NCBI GenBank assembly: GCA_041635265.1
Contig: JBFJJV010000059.1
Location: 1 to 17,982, forward strand
Direction: 5' to 3'
Length of the DNA: 17,982 bases
Origin: Panacagrimonas sp041635265
GTDB taxonomy: Bacteria; Pseudomonadota; Gammaproteobacteria; Nevskiales; Nevskiaceae
A program made the translations under genes and the position numbers. The notes below the pieces were generated by a model. That model was not told where the DNA came from. It did not search any database and saw nothing but the letters and a program-made list of their open reading frames with translations. This document shows positions 7,924 through 15,422 of this stretch, piece by piece (positions within the stretch are counted from its first letter, which is position 1; every line of letters begins with the position of its first letter).

Positions 7924-7938
7924 GCACTATTTTGGTGC
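7924..7938. promoter_or_regulatory. NtrC-binding site 1
   Basis: GCACTATTTTGGTGC fits the enterobacterial NtrC core GCACC-N5-GGTGC with a single mismatch (T for the last C of the left arm). It is centred at 7931, about 74 bases upstream of the predicted ntrB transcript start, a normal enhancer distance for NtrC. Confidence 0.75.
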
Positions 7939-7943
7939 GGCGC

Positions 7944-7958
7944 GCCCTATATTGGGGC
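7944..7958. promoter_or_regulatory. NtrC-binding site 2 (weaker)
   Basis: GCCCTATATTGGGGC aligns with site 1 and with the NtrC core at GC-C on the left and GG-GC on the right, with the variable positions changed symmetrically. Its centre (7951) is 20 bases from site 1, two helical turns, so two NtrC dimers would sit on the same face of the DNA. Confidence 0.6.
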
Positions 7959-8036
7959 GATCTCTAAGCGCGCTCCCAGGAACCCACCCGCTTTCCAGAT
8001 CGAACCAGAACGATTGGATGCCAATGCTTATTGCGG

Positions 8037-8053
8037 ATTCGCCCCAAGCGAAT
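8037..8053. other. Inverted repeat downstream of the DUF4124 gene
   Basis: ATTCGC at 8037-8042 pairs with GCGAAT at 8048-8053 around a five-base loop. It lies about 47 bases past the stop of the DUF4124 gene in its direction of transcription. No T run follows on the minus strand, so a terminator role is weak. The GCCCC/GGGGC core also resembles half of the nearby NtrC site 2. The rest of 7960-8099 is AT-rich and holds nothing else I can name. Confidence 0.25.
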
Positions 8054-8099
8054 ACCCCAATTTTGTTAATTTTTTCTGGTGCTTACATTTACTCAGGCC

Positions 8100-8666
8100 T
8101 TAGCGATTGGGCCGCCCCTGAGTCAGGCTCACCGTCGGCGGCTTCATGTGAACGATGACCGGCCCGGCACGGGCGATTTCGCTACCACGAGCATTGACGA
8201 CGACGACGCTCACCAGGTGTTCTCCGCGCTCGACTCCGGTCAAAGTGAAGTTCAGATCGCGAGATGGGGCCCGGTTTTGCGGGCTGCCGTCGAGCAAATA
8301 AAACAGGCCGTGGCCTTCCGGCAGCGCTTCGCTCAGGCTGACCCCGACCTGCAGGCGGCGATCATCGCCGCGAAAGGTCTGATCTGGCGTGGGGGTGACA
8401 ATCCTGAGGCTGAAATCCTGCGATACAGAAGCACTTACAGAGCCGGCCCTGCTTGATTTGCTGCGCGTCTTGGGTTCGGGCGCTACGAGCGGGCCGATCA
8501 CCTGCACCGGCGGCAGCTCTAGCGGCTTGGCGTTCTTGCTTGGAGGCTGGTCGGTGTAATGAACCACACCATCCTTGTCGACGTGGCGGTAGACGTCGGA
8601 GGCTGCGACGCTGCCAACGAACAACAAGCTCATGAGACAAATCAGATTCATCGGGCGCATTGTCAT
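8100..8666 (-). CDS. Secreted DUF4124-domain protein
   Basis: A predicted exported protein of 188 residues. The chosen ATG at 8666 gives a short basic start and hydrophobic core (NLICLMSLLFVGSV) with a likely signal-peptidase site after Val-Ala-Ala at about residue 22; ATGs at 8660 and 8651 are also possible. The mature N-terminus DVYRHVDKDGVVHYTDQPP is a typical DUF4124 domain (about 23-60), a small periplasmic domain of unknown role. The rest contains a beta-rich segment with LFYLLDGSPQ and HLVSVVVVNARG, resembling an Ig-like fold that often follows DUF4124. It precedes ntrB on the same strand with 246 bases between them. A DUF4124 gene next to glnA/ntrBC is, as I recall, a common arrangement, but its role in nitrogen control is not established. 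Confidence 0.85.
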   Translation of the reverse strand: MTMRPMNLICLMSLLFVGSVAASDVYRHVDKDGVVHYTDQPPSKNAKPLELPPVQVIGPLVAPEPKTRSKSSRAGSVSASVSQDFSLRIVTPTPDQTFRGDDRRLQVGVSLSEALPEGHGLFYLLDGSPQNRAPSRDLNFTLTGVERGEHLVSVVVVNARGSEIARAGPVIVHMKPPTVSLTQGRPNR

Positions 8667-8776
8667 CACCACACTAAGAAGAGCCCTGATGGTAATGAGC
8701 GCATTGATACAGGGGAAGTTTTCAATGGCGGCGCGTCCCAGTTTTGGGGCTGAGCTCGCCAATCCCAAGGTGGGGT

Positions 8777-10126
8777 CTAAGCCGCCGCATGCTCTAGCGC
8801 ATCCAATTCATCGGACAAATGCTCCAGCAGGCGTTGCACGCTCGGCAAGGTACGGCGACACGCGATCAGCCCAAAGTCGACCAGATCATTCCGGCTCACC
8901 AGAGTGACGTTGAGGGCAATGCCATCGACGATCAGCGAGACCGGGTAAAGGCCGCTCAGCTTGCTGCCCTGCCAGTACATTTCGGTGCGCGGACCCGGCA
9001 CATGCGAAATCACCAGATTCATCGGCATACGCTCCCAGTTGCCCCGCATACGCAGCGCGCCCGGCACGAGCATGCCCAGCGCGTAGGCCATCAATTCGGC
9101 CTGATTCATGCTCTCGAAACGCGATTTGTTGTAATCCATAGAGCCTTTGATCGTGCCGAAACGATCAAGGGGATCGCTCAGGTGGGTTCCCAGATTGGCG
9201 AGCATGAAGGTAATTGCATTGCCTGGCTCGGCATTCTCGCGATCGAGGTGCAATGAAACCGGCACCCCGGCGATCAGCGGCCGATCCGGCAGGGCGCTCA
9301 AATCGAGGAGATAGGCCCGCAGCGCGCCGGCGCACATGGCCATGACTACATCGTTGCTGGTTCCTGCGAGTTTCCTCGCAATCGCCCTGATCCGCGGCAT
9401 CGAATAGGACTGTGCGGCGAATCGCCGGGACCCGGTTACTTTCTGATTGAGCAGGCAGCGCGGAGCACTCAGACTAGTCACCAGGCCAGGGTGCCCCGCG
9501 CGCGAATGCCGGATGCTCTGTCGCAATTCGCCAACCACTTTTGGAATCGATTGTGCTGAGCTGCGCAGCCGCTCGAGCGCCCCCAGCCGCCGCGCCGGAC
9601 GTTTGCCCTTGCCGCGCCCGTCGATTTCCCAGGGCGGCGGCATGTTCAGCGATTTCGCAGGGTCCTCGGACATCGACTTGATCATCAGGCCCATGCCGGA
9701 AACGCCATCCACCATTGAGTGATGAATCTTCATGTAGGTGGCGATGCGGCCGTCTTCCAGGCCCTCAATCAGATACAGGCGCCACAGCGGATACGCGCGG
9801 TCCAGATGGGCGCTATGTACCCGCGAAACCATGGCCAGCAGCTCTCTGATTCGTCCCGGCTGGGGCAGGGAGAGGTGCACAAAGTGATGTGCCAGATCAA
9901 AGTGCGGATCGTCTTCCCAATAATACCGACCGAATCGCGTCAGCGCGCGGCGATCAAACGGGGCCAGCGCGCGATTCGATTGCTTGAGGCGCTCGGCGAT
10001 CCCGGCGACAAATTCCGGCTGTGCACCTTTCGGCGGCTCGAATAAGGCCAGCGCGCCGACATGCAGCGGCTGATGCCGATTCTCGAGTAGCAGAAACGCC
10101 ACATCAATCGGTGATAAACGACGCAT
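8777..10126 (-). CDS. WS/DGAT-family wax ester synthase/diacylglycerol acyltransferase
   Basis: Acyl-CoA-dependent O-acyltransferase of 449 residues, which in this family makes wax esters or triacylglycerols for storage lipid. The start MRRLSPIDVAFLLLENR is the usual N-terminus. The catalytic motif H-H-S-M-V-D-G lies at about 135-141, with the preceding PLWRLYLIEGL block at 113-123. The C-terminal domain has SNDVVMAMCAGALRAYL, SHVPGPRTEMYWQG and NVTLVSRND, all typical of WS/DGAT. I chose the ATG at 10126 because GGAGGGTG (10133-10140 on the minus strand) is a strong ribosome binding site nine bases away; the frame is open further but lacks family similarity. Substrate preference cannot be read. 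It is divergent from the phosphatase gene and upstream of the DUF4124 gene. Confidence 0.93.
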   Translation of the reverse strand: MRRLSPIDVAFLLLENRHQPLHVGALALFEPPKGAQPEFVAGIAERLKQSNRALAPFDRRALTRFGRYYWEDDPHFDLAHHFVHLSLPQPGRIRELLAMVSRVHSAHLDRAYPLWRLYLIEGLEDGRIATYMKIHHSMVDGVSGMGLMIKSMSEDPAKSLNMPPPWEIDGRGKGKRPARRLGALERLRSSAQSIPKVVGELRQSIRHSRAGHPGLVTSLSAPRCLLNQKVTGSRRFAAQSYSMPRIRAIARKLAGTSNDVVMAMCAGALRAYLLDLSALPDRPLIAGVPVSLHLDRENAEPGNAITFMLANLGTHLSDPLDRFGTIKGSMDYNKSRFESMNQAELMAYALGMLVPGALRMRGNWERMPMNLVISHVPGPRTEMYWQGSKLSGLYPVSLIVDGIALNVTLVSRNDLVDFGLIACRRTLPSVQRLLEHLSDELDALEHAAA

Positions 10127-10362
10127 GAGTCTCACCCTCCGCTTGACGACAACAAAGTGCGCTGCCTGCAGTTCACAGCCGCACGCAAAATAATTTGATC
10201 GCCCGACTGTATGCCACACGACAGGCCAAGCCTATCGCCATATCCGCATCGCTTGGCGAAACAACACCGCGCAGATCGATTCCAGAACATGAACCGTCCG
10301 TACCGTCCCAATCTCAAAGCGCTTATCCTTGTCAGCCCGTTCCTACAAGAACAGCGACACGT

Positions 10363-11157
10363 ATGGATCGTTCCACTCTGCTGCTGACCGAGGCACCCAA
10401 CTTTCGTGACTTCGGTGGATACGACACATCGGATGGGGGCAAAGTTCGCATGGGCCGCCTCTACCGGTCTGAACTACTGGTCGGCCTTACGGCCGACGAC
10501 CAGAAAGCGCTTGCGCGACTGAATATCGGCCTGATCTGTGACCTGCGCAGCCCGTTTGAGCGCCAGCGCACGCGGAATGAGTGGCCGAGCCACCTCCCGG
10601 TCACACAGCTGACCCTGGATATTAATACCCAAATGTCAGCGGTGCGCCCTGACAAGTGGGGCGAAAAACTGGCGGACCCTGCGTTCGACGCAGAGCGCGC
10701 GCGCGCATCCCTGACCTACAACTACGAGTCCATGCCGAAGAGCTTTGCGAAAGATCTGACGGCCCTTTTCAAATATCTGAATGCCGAGGGCAGTGGCGCG
10801 ATCCTCGTCCACTGCGCAGCCGGCAAAGATCGCACCGGTTTTGTCAGTGCCATGATTCTGCACGCGCTCGGCGTATCCGAGCGCCAGATTTTCAGTGACT
10901 ATTTGCTCACTGCGCAGCGCTATACCAGCGAACGGCTGCTCGCTGCGCGCGCGCGCATTCTGCCCGACACTGTGCTCGACGAGCGCACCGAACCGGTCCT
11001 ACGCGTGCTGGCCTCAGTGGAGGAAAATTTTCTGCGCGCCGCATTCAGAAAGCTCGACACCGACTTCGGCGGACCGGATGCGTATCTGGCCGATCAGTGC
11101 GGCTTGAGTGAAAAACACCGACGCAAGCTGCGCGATGTGCTGGTCGATGCGCCGTAA
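10363..11157 (+). CDS. Tyrosine-protein phosphatase, LipA/MptpB-like
   Basis: Cysteine-based phosphatase of 264 residues from the Y_phosphatase3 (PF13350) type. The N-terminus EAPNFRDFGGY is the family hallmark, followed by GRLYRSELL and ICDLRSPFERQR. The P-loop is VHCAAGKDRTGF, with nucleophile Cys151 and Arg157. The lysine and aspartate after the P-loop glycine (C-x3-G-K-D-R) are the feature that gives MptpB/LipA relatives activity on both phosphotyrosine and phosphoinositides, so the true substrate is open. No signal peptide or membrane segment is visible with this start. I chose the ATG at 10363 because the family block begins six residues later; a longer in-frame start at 10195 would add 56 low-complexity residues. 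It stands alone, convergent with the CoA-transferase gene. Confidence 0.92.
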   Translation: MDRSTLLLTEAPNFRDFGGYDTSDGGKVRMGRLYRSELLVGLTADDQKALARLNIGLICDLRSPFERQRTRNEWPSHLPVTQLTLDINTQMSAVRPDKWGEKLADPAFDAERARASLTYNYESMPKSFAKDLTALFKYLNAEGSGAILVHCAAGKDRTGFVSAMILHALGVSERQIFSDYLLTAQRYTSERLLAARARILPDTVLDERTEPVLRVLASVEENFLRAAFRKLDTDFGGPDAYLADQCGLSEKHRRKLRDVLVDAP

Positions 11158-11213
11158 AAAGACGTGCGCAGAGGCTGCCATCTCTCTTGGACACCACAGC
11201 CCTGATCGGCTGC

Positions 11214-12440
11214 TCAAATAACGCCTTTTATTCTCAATTCGGCAAAACGCGCTGGGTCCACACCGATCGACTTCAGCACCTTTTCGGTATCCGCTCCCAA
11301 TTCCGGGGCCAGTGAGGAAATAGCACCCGGCGTCTGCGACAGGCGCGGCATGACACCAGGCACATCGAGTTTGTCGCCATCGGCCATGGTGATCTGCTGA
11401 ATGGCCCCGCGGGCCCGGTACTGAGGATCTTTGGCGATATCCCGGGCGGTATACACCCGCCCGCAGGGCACGTGGGCGGCAACCAGAATTTCCAGCACTT
11501 CCTCCACATCGTGGCACGCAGTCCACTGCCCGATCGCCGCGTCGATCTCCGCGATACGGGCGACGCGACCGTCATTCTGGGCAAGGTCGGGCGCCGTGCC
11601 CAGATCGTCGCGCGCCATTGCTTTCATCAGGCGCTTGAACAGGCTGTCGCCATTGGCAGCGATTAGGACCATGCCATCGCGACAGCCGTAGGCATTACTC
11701 GGCGCGATTCCGGGCATGGCGCTACCGGCGGGCTGACGAATCGCACCAAATTCGCTGTACTCGGGGATCAGGCTCTCCATGCAGTTGAGAACCGATTCGC
11801 TCAGTGCCACATCCACTACCTGACCCTGACCGCCATTGACCTTGCGGTGATACAGAGCCATCAATACACCAGCAAGGCCGTGTAAGGCGGCAATGGTGTC
11901 GCCAATGCTGACGCCGCAACGGACCGGCACCCGCCCTGGCTCGCCAGTCAGATACCTCAGGCCACCGACGGCCTCTGCAATGGCAGCAAAGCCAGGCCGA
12001 TCACGGTAAGGGCCGTCCTGCCCGTAACCGGAGATACGCAACATGATTAGCCCCGGATTGATCTTAGATAGAACCTCCCAGCCTAAACCCCAGTCTTCCA
12101 TGGCTCCCGGTCGAAAGTTCTCGATCAGAACGTCCGAATCTGCCACCAATTTGCGGATCAGCGCCTGCCCCTCGCGCTCGCGCAGATTCACGGTGACAGA
12201 CTGCTTGTTACGCGACTGCACCTGCCACCACACCGAGGTACCATCCTTGAGCATGCGCCACTTGCGCAGGGGATCTCCACTACCCGGCGCCTCGATCTTG
12301 ATCACCTCGGCACCGAAATCACCCAGTGTCTTGCCGCAGAAGGGACCCGCGATGAGCTGCCCCAATTCAAGCACCTTGACCCCGGCCAGAGGCAGGGATG
12401 TCTTTTTCCCCCTGGATGAAACCGTTGAAGACGCGCTCAT
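11214..12440 (-). CDS. Family III (CaiB/BaiF) CoA-transferase
   Basis: Cytoplasmic enzyme of 408 residues that moves CoA between carboxylic acids. The N-terminal block PLAGVKVLELGQLIAGPFCGKTLGDFGAEVIKIE is diagnostic, followed by SRNKQSVTVNL, DVLIENFRPG and RISGYGQDGPYRDRPGF. The catalytic aspartate is probably Asp181 in the segment CGVSIGDTIAALHG, judged by family position. The start at 12440 has AAGAGGA (12449-12455, minus strand) at good distance. The acid substrate cannot be predicted. No acyl-CoA dehydrogenase, hydratase or racemase gene lies nearby to suggest a pathway, so it appears to be a stand-alone gene, divergent from thiS. Confidence 0.94.
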   Translation of the reverse strand: MSASSTVSSRGKKTSLPLAGVKVLELGQLIAGPFCGKTLGDFGAEVIKIEAPGSGDPLRKWRMLKDGTSVWWQVQSRNKQSVTVNLREREGQALIRKLVADSDVLIENFRPGAMEDWGLGWEVLSKINPGLIMLRISGYGQDGPYRDRPGFAAIAEAVGGLRYLTGEPGRVPVRCGVSIGDTIAALHGLAGVLMALYHRKVNGGQGQVVDVALSESVLNCMESLIPEYSEFGAIRQPAGSAMPGIAPSNAYGCRDGMVLIAANGDSLFKRLMKAMARDDLGTAPDLAQNDGRVARIAEIDAAIGQWTACHDVEEVLEILVAAHVPCGRVYTARDIAKDPQYRARGAIQQITMADGDKLDVPGVMPRLSQTPGAISSLAPELGADTEKVLKSIGVDPARFAELRIKGVI

Positions 12441-12555
12441 GACTTGAATCCTCTTCAATGCGCGCGTGGCGTTTGCATCGACAACATTCGGCCCACGCGC
12501 ATGCCAATTCGACTGTACATGCAATGTTGGAGAGCGTATCAGCCAAGGCGAAAAT

Positions 12556-12585
12556 TTGGGTCACTTCCCCTGTCACGACTACACT
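12556..12585 (+). promoter_or_regulatory. Possible promoter of thiS-thiG-trmB
   Basis: TTGGGT at 12556-12561 and TACACT at 12580-12585 are separated by 18 bases, a modest match to a sigma-70 promoter, 30 bases upstream of thiS. I looked for a TPP riboswitch (the CTGAGA and ACCTGA conserved blocks) between 12441 and 12614 and saw none. Confidence 0.3.
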
Positions 12586-12614
12586 AGGCTCTCGATTTAA
12601 TCGCTCATTTTCCA

Positions 12615-12815
12615 ATGCTGGTGCAAGTCAACGGCGAAGCCACAGAATTACCTGAGGGTGCCAGCATCTCAGCTCTGATCGAGCAGATGCAGCTGAACGG
12701 CAAGCGTTTTGCGGTCGAACTCAACGGTGAAATTGTGCCGCGATCACGGCATCAGCGGACGCTGCTGCGCGCGGACGATCGCGTTGAAATTGTCCAAGCC
12801 ATTGGCGGCGGTTGA
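12615..12815 (+). CDS. thiS: ThiS sulfur-carrier protein for thiamine synthesis
   Basis: A 66-residue ubiquitin-fold protein that is adenylated and thiocarboxylated at its C-terminus to deliver sulfur to the thiazole ring. It has the expected length, the beta-grasp start MLVQVNGEATELPEG, the conserved FAVELNGEIVPRS segment and the essential terminal Gly-Gly. It is followed by thiG 39 bases downstream. No ribosome binding site is visible before the ATG. Confidence 0.95.
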   Translation: MLVQVNGEATELPEGASISALIEQMQLNGKRFAVELNGEIVPRSRHQRTLLRADDRVEIVQAIGGG

Positions 12816-12854
12816 AATCGCGCCAGCAAACCTACTTCAGCTCTGAAAATTTCC

Positions 12855-13664
12855 ATGACCTCGACTTCCTCGACAACGTCCTCTACCGATTCCTTATGGA
12901 TTGCAGGCAAGCGCTACGATTCGCGGCTGCTGGTCGGCACAGGAAAATACAAGTCGATGCAGGAGACTCGCGAAGCAATTAACAGCAGTGGCGCGCAGAT
13001 CGTCACGGTAGCCATTCGCCGGACCAATATCGGCCAGACGCCTGGCGAACCCAATTTGCTGGAAGTGATCCCGCCCGAGCAGTTCACCATACTGCCCAAC
13101 ACCGCCGGCTGCTTCACAGCCGAAGATGCTCTGCGCACCTGCAGACTGGCACGCGAACTTCTGGACGATCATCGACTGGTCAAACTTGAAGTGCTGGGCG
13201 ACCCCCGGACGCTGTATCCGGACGTCTCTGCGACCCTGGAAGCCGCAGAAATTCTGGTCAGGGAAGGCTTTGAGGTGATGGTGTATTGCACCGATGATCC
13301 GATCGTCTGCAAGCGACTGGAAGAAATGGGCTGCGTCGCGGTCATGCCACTGGCGGCACCGATTGGTTCGGGGCTGGGCATTCAGAATCGTTACAACATT
13401 CTGACTATTGTTGAAAACGCGAAGGTGCCGATCATTGTCGATGCTGGCGTGGGCACGGCCAGTGATGCCGCTATTGCCATGGAATTGGGCTGTGACGGCG
13501 TGCTGATGAACACCGCCATCGCCGAGGCACAGAATCCGGTGCTCATGGCCAGCGCCATGAAACACGGCATCATCGCCGGAAGACAGGCCTATCGTGCCGG
13601 CCGTATGCCGCGCCGACGGTTTGCGTCGGCTTCGTCGCCTCTGGACGGCTTGGTACAACAATAA
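12855..13664 (+). CDS. thiG: Thiazole synthase ThiG
   Basis: TIM-barrel enzyme that joins deoxyxylulose 5-phosphate, dehydroglycine and ThiS-thiocarboxylate sulfur into the thiazole phosphate of thiamine. It has 269 residues, including about a dozen extra Ser/Thr at the start. Visible blocks are SRLLVGTGKYKS, LPNTAGCFTAEDA, the Schiff-base lysine in LVKLEVLGDP (Lys110), CVAVMPLAAPIGSG and the phosphate-binding PIIVDAGVGTASDAA, ending AGRMPRR. The ATG at 12855 follows a short AT-rich spacer without a clear ribosome binding site. Glycine versus tyrosine as the dehydroglycine source (ThiO or ThiH) cannot be told here, since neither gene is in the window. Confidence 0.97.
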   Translation: MTSTSSTTSSTDSLWIAGKRYDSRLLVGTGKYKSMQETREAINSSGAQIVTVAIRRTNIGQTPGEPNLLEVIPPEQFTILPNTAGCFTAEDALRTCRLARELLDDHRLVKLEVLGDPRTLYPDVSATLEAAEILVREGFEVMVYCTDDPIVCKRLEEMGCVAVMPLAAPIGSGLGIQNRYNILTIVENAKVPIIVDAGVGTASDAAIAMELGCDGVLMNTAIAEAQNPVLMASAMKHGIIAGRQAYRAGRMPRRRFASASSPLDGLVQQ

Positions 13665-13669
13665 TAATC

Positions 13670-14401
13670 ATGGTCGAGACGACTGAGATGGCCCCGGAGG
13701 GCGCGGGGCGCGGCGAACCCCGGCGCATCCGCAGCTTTGTCCGGCGCGAGGGAAGAATGACCGACGGTCAACGCGAGGCGCTCGAGCAGCTGTCGCCTCG
13801 CTACGCTCTGGACATGCTGGAAGGCCCGATTGACTTTGCGCTGGCCTTCGGTCGCGAGGCGCCCGTGTCTATTGAAATAGGCTTCGGCAATGGCGAGGCA
13901 CTCCTTTCACGAGCTGAGGCGCGGCCACACATCGATCACGTCGGAATCGAAGTCCACCGACCCGGTGTGGGTCGGCTCATGATGAACGCACACGAACGCG
14001 AACTTGGAAATGTTCGGGTCATGAGTCGCGACGCGGTTGAAATACTGCGCGACCAGGTTCTGGAAAACGCGCTCGACGAAATTATTGTCGAGTTTCCGGA
14101 TCCCTGGCACAAGAAACGGCACCATAAGCGACGCCTGATTCAATCTGAATTTGTTCAACTTGCCGTTTCACGGCTCAAGGCCGGCGGCTTGCTGCGCCTC
14201 GCCACCGACTGGGAAAATTATGCGCAGCAAATGCTCGAAGCCCTCAGCGCCGCGCCGCAGCTCGTGAATCTATCTGAAGACGGCGGCTATATTGAGCGCC
14301 CGGCGAGCCGCCCGGTGACGCGCTTTGAAGCACGGGGCACACGTCTGGGCCACGCTGTTTTTGATCTTGCCTTTCGCAAGAAAGGTATGGGGATTGAGTG
14401 A
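13670..14401 (+). CDS. trmB: tRNA (guanine-N7-)-methyltransferase TrmB
   Basis: SAM-dependent methyltransferase forming m7G at tRNA position 46; 243 residues. The SAM site is EIGFGNGEALL (69-79), followed by GIEVHRPGVGRL, the catalytic-region motif PDPWHKKRHHKRRLI (143-157), the ATDWENYA block (178-185) and the C-terminal T-x-F-E-x-R-G-x-x-L-G-H signature. The N-terminus RRIRSFVRREGRMTDGQ is typical of gammaproteobacterial TrmB. It begins five bases after thiG, so it is in the same operon; this thiS-thiG-trmB order is familiar from pseudomonads. An ATG at 13688 is an alternative start six codons in. Confidence 0.97.
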   Translation: MVETTEMAPEGAGRGEPRRIRSFVRREGRMTDGQREALEQLSPRYALDMLEGPIDFALAFGREAPVSIEIGFGNGEALLSRAEARPHIDHVGIEVHRPGVGRLMMNAHERELGNVRVMSRDAVEILRDQVLENALDEIIVEFPDPWHKKRHHKRRLIQSEFVQLAVSRLKAGGLLRLATDWENYAQQMLEALSAAPQLVNLSEDGGYIERPASRPVTRFEARGTRLGHAVFDLAFRKKGMGIE

Positions 14402-14411
14402 CCTGCTTGCA

Positions 14412-14441
14412 GATTGGCCACAATGCGCGCGCCGGCCAATC
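14412..14441. other. 8-bp inverted repeat upstream of the phosphoribulokinase gene
   Basis: GATTGGCC at 14412-14419 and GGCCAATC at 14434-14441 are perfect complements around a 14-base GC-rich centre. It starts ten bases after the trmB stop and ends 65 bases before the phosphoribulokinase start. No T tract follows, so it is either a non-canonical hairpin or a regulator-binding site. Confidence 0.3.
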
Positions 14442-14505
14442 GACGCCGCGCCGCAGAGCGTGCTAAATGATGCATTGAACTGATCGTTATTTCTTCTTCC
14501 CAAGC

Positions 14506-15396
14506 GTGACCATCGAACACCCGATTCTCGGTGTTACCGGTTCCTCCGGTGCCGGCACCAGCGCAACCATGTCCGTCTTTGCACGGATATTTGATGCGCT
14601 GCGCCTGTCACCGGCGATCGTCGAGGGCGATGCGTTTCATGCCTATGATCGCGAGGAACACAACAAAGTGCTCCATCGCGCCATCATTCGTGGTGAAAAT
14701 TTTTCCTTGTTCGGACCAGCCGGCAATCATCTGGAACGCCTGGAAAAATTGTTGCGCGAATATGGCGAGTCCGGCAGCGGTCAGCTGCGCCGTTATCTGC
14801 ACACTGAAGCAGAAGCGGAGAAAGCAGGGCAAGCGGCCGGCACGTTCACGCCCTGGTCTCCGATTCCCGAAGGGACGGACGTTCTTTTCTACGAGGGCCT
14901 GCACGGCGGTTTTGTCGGGCAGGACACAGATATTGCACAGCACATGGATCTGCTGATCGGCGTAGTGCCTGTCATCAACCTTGAATGGATCCAAAAGCTG
15001 CGGCGCGACACCTGGGATCGTGGCCACGAAGCGGAAGATGTCACCCGCACCATCTTGCGCCGAATGCCCGACTACGTCACTCACATTACCCCGCAGTTTT
15101 CTCGCACCGATGTCAACTTTCAGCGTGTGCCGCTAGTTGACACCTCCAACCCGTTCACCGTACGCAATGTGCCGTCTGCTGAAGAGAGCCTGGTCGTCAT
15201 CCACTTCAATGAACAGTCGCGCATTCGTTATGATCTGGACGGCTTGCTGCGCGCGATCAAGGGTGCGTTCAAATCAAATGACTCGACGCTGGTCACCCCT
15301 GGCCCCGCCATGGCCCGCGCCATGGAACTGATTCTTGCTCCTGCAATCGAGACCTTGGTGCGCAACAAGCGCAAAGCGACCCGGCCCAAACACTAA
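14506..15396 (+). CDS. Class I phosphoribulokinase
   Basis: P-loop kinase of 296 residues that phosphorylates ribulose 5-phosphate to ribulose 1,5-bisphosphate. The start is GTG; homologues begin at the same place, just before HPILGVTGSSGAGTS. The P-loop is GSSGAGTS (12-19). Residues matching the Rhodobacter class I enzyme are Asp42, His45 and Arg49 (EGDAFHAYDR), and Arg167, Asp168 and Arg172 (LRRDTWDRG), so the active site looks complete. Length and motifs fit the proteobacterial class (PrkA/CbbP), including E. coli PrkB, which occurs without RuBisCO. No RuBisCO, CbbR or other Calvin-cycle gene is in the window, so carbon fixation cannot be concluded. It is followed 26 bases later by the tas-like gene, likely the same transcript. 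Confidence 0.95.
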   Translation: MTIEHPILGVTGSSGAGTSATMSVFARIFDALRLSPAIVEGDAFHAYDREEHNKVLHRAIIRGENFSLFGPAGNHLERLEKLLREYGESGSGQLRRYLHTEAEAEKAGQAAGTFTPWSPIPEGTDVLFYEGLHGGFVGQDTDIAQHMDLLIGVVPVINLEWIQKLRRDTWDRGHEAEDVTRTILRRMPDYVTHITPQFSRTDVNFQRVPLVDTSNPFTVRNVPSAEESLVVIHFNEQSRIRYDLDGLLRAIKGAFKSNDSTLVTPGPAMARAMELILAPAIETLVRNKRKATRPKH

Positions 15397-15422
15397 ACTT
15401 AAAATCCAACTCCAGAGACCTG

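Noticed and set aside
8011..8100. Additional sigma-54 promoters near TTGGATGCCAATGC and CTGGTGCTTACATTT
   Set aside because: Neither keeps the GG-N10-GC spacing, and both face away from a suitably placed gene start.
11158..11213. Terminator between the convergent phosphatase and CoA-transferase genes
   Set aside because: Only a 5-bp CAGCC/GGCTG stem (11197-11212) is present, with no T tract.
12441..12614. TPP (THI-box) riboswitch before thiS
   Set aside because: The conserved CTGAGA and ACCTGA-type blocks and the expected two-helix layout are absent.
12894..13661. 255-codon open frame antisense to thiG
   Set aside because: It mirrors thiG almost end to end, has no recognisable domain, and thiG itself has every family motif; long antisense frames are expected at this GC content.
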